A DNA stretch of 64,000 bases, taken from assembly GCA_964019055.1 (NCBI GenBank), contig OZ025213.1, positions 2,544,769 to 2,608,768 on the forward strand, in the 5' to 3' direction. The notes under the pieces are model-generated. The model did no database searches and had not been told where the DNA came from. It worked only from the letters and a program-made list of their open reading frames with translations. This stretch comes from Anthopleura xanthogrammica. Taxonomy: Eukaryota > Cnidaria > Anthozoa > Actiniaria > Actiniidae. The translations under genes were made by a program, and so were the position numbers. Positions 32,451-43,600 of this stretch are shown here, piece by piece (positions within the stretch are counted from its first letter, which is position 1; every line of letters starts with the position of its first letter).

Positions 32451-33003
32451 CTAGGTTGTTGGACTTTTCTTGCGTGTCACCGTCAATATCTTACGTTTAG
32501 ACACGTTGAATTGGATGTTGTTGTTGCTGCTCCAGACATCGAGGTTTCCCAGTGCGTTTTGGAGGTCCTCGCAGTCGTTTTCGGATGTAATTTTACGAAA
32601 CAATTTTGTGTCATCTGCATATAAAGCAGCCGCAGGTCCCTCTGGGATGACGTCAGGAAGGTCATTGATAAAAATGACGAAAAGCAAAGGACCCAGGATA
32701 CTGCCTGAGGTACGCCGGAAGTGACTGGAGCCCAAGAAGATGCTGCACCTTCGATCACATTCCTTTGTGAACGGCCATTCAGATAGTCTTCAAACTAATT
32801 CAAGAGCAGTCCCGCTATGCCATGCAATTTCAGCTTTCCAAGGAGGATTTGGTGGTCAGCTTTGTCAACTGAAGCTTTCGCCAGGTCTAGGTAGAGAACA
32901 TCAACTTCAATAATTTTGTCGAGGCATTGTCCAATGGAATGAAGTACAGAAAGCAGCTGTGTGACACACGAGCGAGATCTTACAAACCCATGTTATTCAT
33001 TTG
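32451..33003 (-). pseudogene. LINE reverse-transcriptase fragment, unit 2
   Basis: Reading the minus strand from 33,000 gives VLYLDLAKASVDKADHQILL (RT block with the first Asp), GKLKLHGIAG, FEDYLNG, then SSWAPVTSGVP and, after a frame change, GSILGPLLFVIFINDLPDVI. ALYADDTKLF follows, carrying the catalytic YADD. It ends KRKILTVTRKK. It is a different LINE clade from the one at 49.2-51.5 kb (FADD). At least two frameshifts and one stop make it inactive. Confidence 0.85.
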
Positions 33004-33954
33004 GGATGGTGCTAAGAGAGAAATTTAGTCCAATTTAGGGGGAAGGGACAAGAAAATTTGTGCAAGTGAAAATTAAAATGCACCAGTCCTTCCACCCCTT
33101 CCCCGTAAATATGACTGGTCCCTAAGAGAAAGCAAGTAAAGAACAAACAGGCAAGTGGTTGTAATTCTTTTATTCTGCAATTTACTTAGCATTTTTCTGT
33201 TTCTTTTTTGTTTTTTTTCGCAGCAAGGATTTGATACAAAAATATAGTTATATCATTTAAATTACAGTTCCTTAAATAGAAAGACTTTAGCCAAAGTTGG
33301 ATTTTGGTACTATATAAGAACTGACCTCAATTCATTCTATATTCCTATTCTGTACTTGTCTTACTAATATCTAGATAGAGGAAGGTAAAACTAAGAGAAA
33401 CAATAGCCGGTGCTATATAGGCCTTGCATTTTGTTTTTCATGTCACCCGTAAACCCATCACCCTATTCCCAGTATGGACGGGTCCCAAAATGATTTCTAT
33501 AATGAAGATGATATCTCGAATAGCGCACTTTCAATATTCTGGTCGAGTGATCACGCACAAAGCAATTCAAGACAAGGCTCTGGGGAAACAAAGGAGTAAT
33601 CCTAATATATTCTTTTGTTTCTCTGTAGCCTCATCTTGAATTGCTTTGTGCGTGATCACTCAACCAGAATGTCGAAAGTGGGTTTTAATGGCCTTCAATC
33701 AAAGTGCTTCCATGACATTGTCCGAAAACATAAAAGTTTCAAGCGTAAATGCCTATCGAGTGCCATGGAAACGCCTTGATTGATGTCCACTTACTTCTTC
33801 GTCACAACGGTAAATTGAACGATTTTGTGCACACAAAGGTTTCAGTACGAGCTAAATTGAATGTATTCTTTTCTGCTGCCATGAATCACTGAGCATTTCG
33901 GGCACGAAGCCTCACATTGAAACCTTTGTGTGTGAAAAATTGTAAAACTTGGAG

Positions 33955-34090
33955 ATAAGCCCTCGAGTCAAGGGGGGGGGGGGGGACATAATAAAACACT
34001 CTTCACATGATATTCCACTTAGGCCTAGGGATCGAACCCAAGTGCACTTCCACTACACCACTACACCACCCTTGATTCCCGTAGGAATGT
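33955..34090 (-). mobile_element. tRNA-derived SINE (copy 2)
   Basis: It has the same A box and B box as copy 1 (14,395-14,535). A short tandem duplication (actacacc) lies at the A box (34,051-34,066). The G-run is 14 bases here. Confidence 0.7.
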
Positions 34091-34108
34091 AAATTCACGT
34101 TCTCTTAC

Positions 34109-34182
34109 TTTAGATGGTGTTGTTTCCTTTTCAACGTCTTGATTAAAGAAAGAGCTATTCCTGCTCTTGGGAGGCAGTTCCA
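34109..34182 (-). pseudogene. DOCK exon fragment captured in block Y (copy 2)
   Basis: It is identical in content to copy 1: ELPPKSRNSSFFNQDVEKE, TTPSK and the GTAAGAG donor. The breakpoint on the exon side (after ggcagttcc) is the same, so both copies come from a single capture that was later duplicated. Confidence 0.85.
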
Positions 34183-36990
34183 GTTACTCTGTCCCACACA
34201 GATTGACGAGGCTCAGATTCAGAAAAGAACTAAACAACGATTTAACGCAGCACATAAAATAGATGCAAATGGATACAATGAAGAACCAAAACACTGAGTT
34301 CTGTTGTTATGTTGTGAGCATGAGAATATAGAATTTCCTTCCCAAATCTACAGAAAATGGGTCCTTATGCCAGGGCACATGAAATATAAAATAACTGATT
34401 TTTAGCATGTCTAACATTTGCTATGAACCTTATCGGCTGTTTTCCTACCTATAGAGGCTTTGTGCTATCATCTGATGGCAGCCATGACTGGAGGCAGGAC
34501 AATTGAATCTGGTCGAAACCATCTGGTCTAGTCTGATTTACACGAAAAAGAATTCAGTTTCCCTGGGGAGAAAGACTCTATTATTGCACCTCCTGTCATA
34601 GCTGCCATCATGTGAGGGTGCAAATTAAAGCCTCTATTTCATTCCCTAGGGTATGATTTCTTTGTTTAATGGTTACACATGAATATGGATACAACTCAAA
34701 CAAAGAATCTTGTTGTCAAGGGAATGACATGTGGTCTGAAATGGGAAAACATTATGCCTAGGTGGATTTAATAGGTCCTTTCGTAATACTCTAAATAAAA
34801 AGAATAAAACTGTTGAAAATATTGTCAAATTGGTATATAATAATATGGGAAATATAATTATACATCTTTATAAATACTTCAATATATTGGTACATATCAT
34901 GATGGTGTGTGGTAATCAAATTAAGCTTGCAAATGTGCCCTTTTTGGAGAGTGAGCCCAAATTTTTTTACATCCTCTTTTCATCTGAAATGATGTTCAAG
35001 GGGAGATCAAGATAGTAAGTCACCAGGTAAGTAAAGTGAATTTTATTTCTACGTGTTCTTACTGAATACAGTATTTCCTATTAAGATATCTTTTTTTCTA
35101 GAGAGCGTTTATTTATTAAAAGATTGAGCACACATTTTTACAAAACCTCTTTTCAATCTCCTTATTTGTAACTTTCTCTTAACCTAATAAATATAAGCTT
35201 ATATTGCAATTAACTTCTCAAAACAAATAACTAAGCATGATCCCGCATGCTCTTGCTAATAAATGAAAGCCTTCTTAGTTGATAAGAATTTTTTATTCGT
35301 TTTGTTTATTTATTTAATATATATATATTAATATATATCACAGTATGTCTTGTCTATGCTGCATAACAGTGCTCTTGTATATAAATATCATAGTAATAGG
35401 AATATTTTTTATTAAAGTCTGTCTGATGAGTGCGCAAGCATGAAACTCGGAGTAACAGAGAACATGTCTCTTCTTTAATCTAGACTATACTATATTAATT
35501 TTTTTTTTTTTACCTAGTTGCAAAACATACACTCTGTTGCAAAATATTTGTTGGTTTCAAAACATAATGAACATCGAAGCTAAGAACGAAATGGTAAATA
35601 GGAAGTATGTTAATGAGATGCATATCGTGATGACCCATGCACTGTTTGTAAAATGCAGATCCTCTGATCATAAATATACTTTCAGCATTTTATTTCGACT
35701 GAGTAGCTCAAATGAATAAAATCATAACATAATTATTTCCCAGAATGCCTTTCAGTGTCAGCTTCTATGTTACAAAATAGTGTATATTAGTCTAACATAC
35801 AGGATGCTCAAGTGCAAACACTGTATTCTTCTTCTTTGATAAAAATTTGTTTTCTATTACCACCCAACATATCTTGGTCGACAATTGCCTGACCGTCAGC
35901 ACACTATTGCCTGTGCGTTGGCCGATGCTTGGCAGACTGTGGGGCAACACTATCAGGACTTTAGCCTAGTTGTAGTTCGAACCACAACTGTGTTGGTGAT
36001 GTGTCTGCTATTAGTGCATGTTGGTCAAGTGTTAACCATGCATTGGCCAACACTCAGGCAATTGCCGACTGACACATGTCTGCTGGTCATGAAATACATG
36101 ATTTCCCAATCTATTAATTTTTTACAAGGTTATATAGAGTAGTGATACTTGATCTATAAATACTTATCCTTTCACTCTACTTCAAGGACATAGTAATAGT
36201 GGTATCAAAAATACCTACTGTAATGTTGTTTTTTGCAAACATTTTTTAATCTATTCATTCATAGAATGATGTACTTTCATATTCACAAACAATTAGAAAA
36301 AATACATACTTTGTATGATTAAAAAAGGAGACAAATATTATGACAAAAAAATTGATTTAAATTTTTTAAAAAGTGCATGCGTTTTTTTTTTAATACACTT
36401 TTATATAACAGACACCATTTGATCATCCCTGCATTTCTTGATCACCAAAACCTGTTATTTCACTGTATTTAAACCCTCTAAATAGTGCCCCTGGCCTGTA
36501 GAGACATATTTATTCTCAAGATCTAGAGTTCAATTCATTGATATAAGCACAATCTAACATTCAAAAATTCATGATTCATAATGATAGATCATAAAAATTT
36601 TAATTTGCAGGGCATTAATTATACCCTAGCGTGCATGCAGCTAGCTACATATAAAACTTGGGGAATCCAGCCCTCTAACTTGTTGTTTTAGACTATATTA
36701 ATATACCGGTAACTGCTAATTATTAGGTATGAAATTATACCTAAAGTATATGGAAAAGGCAGGTGTTCAGTGGTACTTTATAAACTGATCCAGATCCTTT
36801 TATCACATTTAGGACAAATTTTGTTCTTTAAACTGGTACGCATTAAAAGTAGAAAACTGCATGAGTATGAAGACAAATGTTTCCTAATCTGATCAATCCC
36901 CTAGCTTATTTGCCCACCCATCTCTTTACATCTCACCAGTAGATTCCCACTGCTCCTCAGTTAGATATTCATTATATATTATAAATAATG

Positions 36991-38734
36991 AGTAATAGAG
37001 TGCTTGCAATATGTCCGTGAAATCAGTAGAATCAATTTGTTGTTAGCCTGCGTCGCATCCGGACAAACTACGGACTTAACTAGTTGTTAGTTAGTAACTA
37101 TAAGTCAATATTACTCAACCAGAACATTCAAGTTACTAAATTCAACAATACCTGGAGACATCAAATACATAAGAGACTTAAGGACCTCCAGTAACAATCA
37201 TTATGGCTTTAATCTTTACATTTTCTGAAAGTATCTTGTCTCTTGTGTATTTGAAGTTATTTAGAAAGAAGGAAAAATAGATATATGTTTTATAAAGTAA
37301 TTACAATTTTAGCTGGCTTCATGTAGCAAATTTGGGATATTGCAATGTTTCTATCCTAGTAAATTAAATAAGGTCTGGACTTACTCTATTTTCACTTCAT
37401 CAAGTGAAGTCAGGACCATGATCAATTGCCAGTGTTGCAATATATATAATGCATGTCCCCTCCAAGCACATTCCTATTGGTGTCATCCTCCACCCCTTGT
37501 TCCCATTCAGCGATATCCTCTACCTCATTACAAGGTTCTTTATAGTGCAAGCCACTAATTGGCATGTTCCTTTCCGAGATTCTTAAGTTCAATATCTGGT
37601 TTGCCCTCTTCACTGTCAGTTCTTCTGGCAACGCCCCCTCCATGCACATTCCTATAATTTGGTGTCATCATACTGTTCATGGCGCAAGCCATTATTGTCA
37701 ATACCTGCTTCGACCTCTTGGTTATTTCTTCTGGCATCTCTTCTCTTCTGTTGAATTCGAACACAAAGACATTTTCTTGTTAATTTCCAAATATCACAAT
37801 TATAACATTTTTATTTTATTTTTATTTTAATGTTAATATTATGCTTTAGGCTGCGTTTATAATGTATGACAGGGGGGGCAGGCAAAATTAAGGGGGATCT
37901 GAAATCTGAGGGTACATTGGGGGGATATTTTTATTGGGGGTACGTTGGAGGTTTATTTTCTCTGTGATCTTATGGTTTCTAGCCTTAACGAGCAAAGACA
38001 TTTAACATCCATATAATAGAGCAATTTTCGTATGACTATGAAAAACTTATGGCAGACTGCATCTTGCCGTGACCATGTCAGTGCTGTGCAGTGTATGAAA
38101 ATATTTAAGATTCAGAATTATGTGTGCTATGTCTATGCTGCCACACCATAACCATGCTGTGTGCCATGACTTTTCATACTCCTACGAAATCTGGTCTATA
38201 CAAACAAATAAACCGTGCTATAGCATAACTTGAGATATCAAATAATATGTCCAATAAAATGTATGTAATACTATGTAATATGTACTGTATGCACGTATGT
38301 ATGTATGTAAATCTGATATATAGCTATGTTCCTCGTGGTTTAACCAAATCTGTAGGCTCTTTTGATGAGGCTGTCGATCCTGTCCAGGTATTTTTACTGG
38401 TATGCAGCACCCTATGACCTCCAGTCTATTCCATACAGAAACACTGACATGATCAGTAAGTCAAACAGTTTACAAAGTTGGTCTTTAGTGTAACCATAAG
38501 TTTTGCAGACTCTTAAATTATGTCGGCTTTGGATAGATCCCAGGTACAAGGATTTTTTGGGAACCTCCATCTCGTCTTTATTATATTTTGGTTTTTATTT
38601 CCAAATGTGCTATCAGTTTTACCACCTTCCTGCTCTACAGCAAGGCAATTCTAATTTACCTTATCGATCGAGCCTTCCAATTCATTGCCCGCCATATCGT
38701 GATCTAAGTGAAGGGCCTGCTTTACTGTTGTTCA
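36991..38734. other. Unassigned spacer, unit 2 to unit 3
   Basis: No gene is supported. Two similar 100-bp stretches (caagccactaattggcatgt / cgcaagccattattgtcaat) lie at 37,480-37,750. A G-rich tract (agggggggcag ... ttggggggat) lies at 37,868-37,950. ORFs here have no recognisable domain. Confidence 0.4.
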
Positions 38735-38812
38735 GCGGTCAAAAAAGTCGAGAAAAAAGTCGAGAAAAAAGTCGAGAAAAAAGTCGGGAAAAAAGTCGAG
38801 AAAAGGAAAATA
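38735..38812. repeat. 12-bp tandem repeat (gtcgagaaaaaa)n
   Basis: About five units. The reading frames over it give the artefact repeat KKVE or SREK. Confidence 0.9.
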
Positions 38813-38912
38813 AATCACGAAATTTGCATGGCACTAATCGGGCTCCGTACATTCTTCACTGGAACACTTACAGCATATCATCAGCATCCTTCACCCCCCC
38901 GGGGGGGGGGGG

Positions 38913-39888
38913 ACTCCGGGGGTAAAGTATCGGGTATGCTCGTCGGAAATTTCCAAAAATACCCCTAAAAGATACCGGAAGTTTTTTCAAGAGGGCGTGG
39001 CTTGTTAAATTTTAACCCCTAAGAGATACCACAAAAATAATACTATTAAAAAATAAAAGCTTTTGAAATGTTTTTCCTTGAGTAATACTTGAGTTTACGC
39101 AGGCATACCAGGTGATCTGAGGAAAAGCGTTTAGCCAATCAGATTGCGAATCGTGATATCCGAAAAAGAATCAATCCCATGCGTCTTTTCGAGCTCAATC
39201 ATGGATAAACAGAGGGAAATCAAAACAAAACCAAATAGCATACAAGTACAATAATGCTAGGAAAAGTGTCATTTAGCCGATTATTTAAGGCTAAAAATGT
39301 TTCTACTTCAAAGAATATGTTGTCTAGATGAGACTAAGAATATATTTTCATCGGTTAGGTTAATATTCATGGTTTTTTATTAAAGAATTACCGTTGAAAC
39401 GATCTCGAAGAAGCTGCCGAAAAGCTTTCTCGATTCCTTGGCAGAATTTAACTAAAACTTTCACACCTTACGCTGCTCTTTTGTCCTTGGCAATCTCCAG
39501 GATGCTTTGAACCTTAAAAAATCCTTTTATCTGTTATTTATAGTGTCTCGTTTTCAATAAGAAAAGACTTATTGGTGAGAAAGTCGCTCATAATTAGCCT
39601 ATTTTCAAGATGGCCGCAATGAAACTCAAGTGAATTGAGCGTACGGTGGATGATGGGATTGATTCTTTTTCAGATCAGGAAATCATGCTTTGCGCGCCTA
39701 GTCAAATCACCTGGTACATATTGCGTTATTATGCGATGGGCTATAGTTCCTTTTTCAACACCCTAAAAGATACCAGAAAGTGCTGATTTGCTAGACCTCA
39801 AACGTAACACCCTAAAAGATACCAAATTGCTGATTTTTACCCCTAAGAGATACGACGAGTATATCCGATACTTTACCCCCGGAATCAA
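38913..39888. mobile_element. TIR element with (cccctaaaagatacc) subrepeats
   Basis: The left end ccgggggtaaagtatcgggt and right end atccgatactttacccccgg are inverted repeats of about 28 bp (38,918 onward and up to 39,888). Inside both ends are several copies of cccctaa(a/g)agatacc. No transposase ORF is seen. It sits exactly at the left edge of the unit 3 receptor block. Confidence 0.7.
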
Positions 39889-39959
39889 GGAATATTTTGC
39901 CATTCAACTATTTACTTCATGTAGAATAAGTACTGAAGGTATTGAAAAAAGGTTATGTA

Positions 39960-40334
39960 CACTTTAATTTAATGACTAAAACTTGAATTCCCTTGACATC
40001 TCTTGTTTAAAGACCAACCTCTTGAAAAGTCTCATTATGTTGTTGGTTAAAGAAATTGGTCTAAGTTGAGTGCAATCTGTTATTGGCGACTCCTTAGGAA
40101 TTGGTCTTACATTCACAGTCTTCCAAAGGGAGGGAACAGACTGCTGCTTAATTGAAGTGTTGATACCTTGGTGACAATCGGTGCAAGATGGTGGGCAATA
40201 GTCTTCCCAAAGCCAATAAGAAAGCTGATCCGGCCGGCCAACAGAAGTTTGCTTCTGACTTATAATTAGCAGAAACCATCTAACAGTGTTCACATCAAAT
40301 ATTGGGATACGAGTGTCATCAGGAATAGGTTGTG
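39960..40334 (-). pseudogene. LINE reverse-transcriptase fragment (copy 2)
   Basis: This is a fuller version of 779-1085. The minus strand reads SVPSLWKTVNVRPIPKESPI, then TDCTQLRPISLTNNIMR and LFKRLVFKQEMS, an RT palm-entry block. The frame is open for 105 codons, but the rest of the enzyme is absent. Confidence 0.75.
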
Positions 40335-40602
40335 GTTATAATTACTGCAAGTTGGTGTTTAGCTCCTAGCTAGAACTATATATGCATGACAGTTTGAAGA
40401 AGTGAAAAAAATGTTTTCTTGATATTTTGTTAGTAGCAAAACCTATCTTGTTAGTAGCAAAAACTAGTTTTATGTTAACCTTATTGTTATAATTTATAAG
40501 TCCATTATAGTGATTTTGATATATTGTCAACCTACAAATTTATATGTAATAGTGATTCCTTAATTACCTTAATCTGCTTGTACATGTACTTGCAGACCCC
40601 TG

Positions 40603-40697
40603 CTAAGCAACGAGTAACACAATAAGGAAAGCAACAACTGCAACACCAAAGGTACCAGCAACGTCAACTAAGACTTTCCTTTCCCAGCTTCCATTAT
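40603..40697 (-). CDS. Gene C exon: transmembrane segment ending in a stop
   Basis: After TTTATTAG it reads NGSWERKVLVDV, then AGTFGVAVVAFLIVLLVA and TAG. In another frame the sequence continues CLAGVCKYMYKQIK, which matches the gene A end YKQIK. A small indel therefore cut off the juxtamembrane tail. Confidence 0.65.
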
Positions 40698-43600
40698 CTA
40701 ATAAAATATGTAACAGAAAATCTCATTATTAGAATGCAAATAAAAAAGTCATGGTTTGAATGACTTATTAACCCTTTGACTCCTACGTACGATGCCCAAA
40801 ACTGCCTGTGAGAAACAAGCCTTATTTGAAAAATTCAAGCTTAAATTTAACTATTTTTAGTGTGCATCAAGTGCACATTGAGGTATATTATACGGACATA
40901 CAGATATATATATATATATGCTACTTGACACAAGGAAGTAATATAGCCTGATACACCTTGTTTAATCATGAATTATAAGTAGTTAAATTATTTTTAGATA
41001 AATAGTCTTAATTACTAAAAACTTACGTGTAGTTGTTGGAACATTAGTACTGGTAGTACTAGGTGGCTTGGTGGTTTTTGGCTCTGCAAGATTAAAATAC
41101 GTGTATAGAATATGTATGTTAATAAGACATATTTAATGATGGCATCCATTAGTATACTATTTGCATCATTCCCTTTCACGCTCGTCTATTAAGAATGGGA
41201 GTGATGACGACCGTGGAACCGTACCAATCACTAAGACGTCCGAAAGGTTACCCCCAACAAGGACCAGTTCCATTCTCAAAACGAAAACCCCAAACTAAAC
41301 AAAACTAGACAAAATAGTTTCTTATTGTATTTTGATTTCCAATATTACAATTGAGCTCCGAAGCTCAGTCCGATAAATAAGAGCTAAGCAGATAACGAAG
41401 GTGGAAAAGCGGTAACAAAGTTTTTTAAAGCATTCAGGTCTGAGTACTGGGACGTGGCGGACTCCACTGACTGAAGGTCCACCCGGGCGCAAGACGTTTG
41501 CCAGCTTAATATATTAGGATGCTGTCCGGGGATTGCGCCATCCAACATGAGACATGACGTCTGCCAATTGGGCAACGTAAGAAGCACTTATGCGAGAATT
41601 CCCGGCTGCCATCCCCTGGGTAAAAATGGGAGAGCCATCAAGTTTTTCCCAGCCCGGCCGAGTTCTTTCAACCAACAAGGGGAAGAAAGAGGGCGTGTTT
41701 TCCCATTTAGGAAAGTGGTATGTTAAACTTGGATGGTTCACTGAAAGCTGTCCAGTAATAAGTAAATAGGTACTGATACGTAAGAGGGCTGGGAGGAGAG
41801 AAGAAACTCAGGGGATGGCAGCCTGAGCGTCAGTAATCCGACTAGGGAATTAGGCTCCCTTTCAGACTGCCATGGGGGGGGGGGGGGGGGGGGGGATGGG
41901 TGGGTGTACGAAACAGCCTTACATAACTAAAAAGAAAGCCGGTTTCAATAAATGGGTTTTAAAACTTGATGTAAGGCAGCATTGACACGGCTCGGTGATA
42001 GATGTTACATAAACTAAGAATCTTACTAAGGCACGAGTGTAAAAAACAATCTAAACAATGTCTGAAGAGATCCAATCATACGAGATGAAAGAATCTGACC
42101 AAAATTAACAGCGCCACAGCAAAATACATATAAATATTAAACTACCGCTATTCAGACGTGCGTGAAGAGAGACTGACAAAACTCAGAGCAACTTGACAAA
42201 ATTTTACTGATGAGGCAAAGAAAAGTGTCCAATTTAAGATACAAAATCGACGCACTATGTGAGGGTCAAGGCAACTCGGCAAATTAAATTTGCGAGGCAA
42301 AACCAAAATAAAAGCACTCTACAAACTTAAATCTGCGAGGCGAGAGCCGGCACTAAACTCTGAGCACCTTGAGAAAATCATATTCGCGAAGCAAACATTG
42401 AAATAAAAGCACTCTACAAACTAAATTTGTGAGGCGAGAGCCGCAAAGCAGAGGACAACTCCGCAAATTACATTTCCGAGGCCAACACTGGAATAAAACT
42501 GCTCAAACAAATCAAGTTTTTGAGGCGAGAGCCGGCAAAACTCAGAACAATTCGACAAAATTACATTTTTGAGGTCAACACTGAAATAAAAGCACTCAAC
42601 AAACTAAGTGTGTGAGACGAGAAGTGGCAAAACTCAGAACAATTCGACAAAATTACATTTTTGAGGTCAACACTGAAATAAAAGCACTCAACAAACTAAG
42701 TTTGTGAGGCGAGAGCCGGCAAAACTCAGAATCATTCCACAAAATTACCTTTTTTGAGGCCAATGTTGAAATAAAAGCACTCTACAAACCAAGTTTGTGA
42801 GGCGAGAGCCAGCAAAACTCAGAACAATTCGACAAAATTACCTTTTTTGAGGCCAATGTTGAAATAAAAGCACTCAACAAACCAAGCTTGTGAGGCGAAA
42901 AAACCGGCAAAACTCAGAACAAATCGACAAAATACTCCTTTAGGCCACTATTGAATAAAAGCACTCAACAAACCAAGTTTGCGAGGCGAGAGCCGGCAAA
43001 ACTCAGAACAATTCCACAAAATTACATTTTTGAGGCCAACACTGGAATAAAAGCACTCAACAAAAACAATTGTGAGGCGAGAGCCGGCAAAACTCAGAAC
43101 AATTCCACAAAATTACCTTTTTTGAGGCCAACACTGAAATAAAAGCGCTCAACAAACCAAGTTTGTGAGGCGAAAGGTGGCAAAACTCAGAAGAATTCCC
43201 CAAAATTACATTTTTGAGGCCAATATTGAATAAAAGCACTCTACAAACCAAGTTTGCGAGGCGAAAGGTGGCAAAAACTCAGAACAATTCCACCAAATTA
43301 CACTTTTGAGGCCAACACTGAGATAAAAGCACTCAACAAACCAAGTTTGCGAGGCGAAAGGTGGCAAAACTCAGAACAATTCCACCAAATTACACTTTTG
43401 ATGCCAACACTGAGATAAAAGCACTCCACAAACAAAGTTTGCGAGGCGAATGGTGGCAAAACTCAGAACAATTCCACCAAATTACACTTTTGAGGCCAAC
43501 ACTGGAATAAAAGCACTCAACAAACCAAGTTTGCGAGGCGAATGGTGGCAAAACTCAGAACAATTCCACCAAATTACACTTTTGAGGCTAACACTGAGAT

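Larger units (their letters stand above)
33004..36990. repeat. Duplicated block Y, copy 2
   Basis: It aligns with 13,316-16,840 with many small indels. No intact gene is present. An AT-rich segment at about 35,045-35,510 has no counterpart in unit 1. The short ORF at 35,885-36,142 reads a degenerate family of tgttggcc/ttgaccga motifs that is also present at 15,940-16,040 in a different frame; it is not conserved as protein. Confidence 0.7.

Noticed and set aside
32451..32758. Overlapping plus-strand ORFs at 32,427-32,724
   Set aside because: The minus strand encodes a clear RT with YADD; the plus ORFs are its shadows.
38708..38968. Lys/Glu repeat ORF
   Set aside because: It is driven by the 12-bp tandem repeat and runs into a TIR element.
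42951..43251. ORFs over the minisatellite
   Set aside because: They repeat with the 92-bp unit and change frame between units, so they are not proteins.
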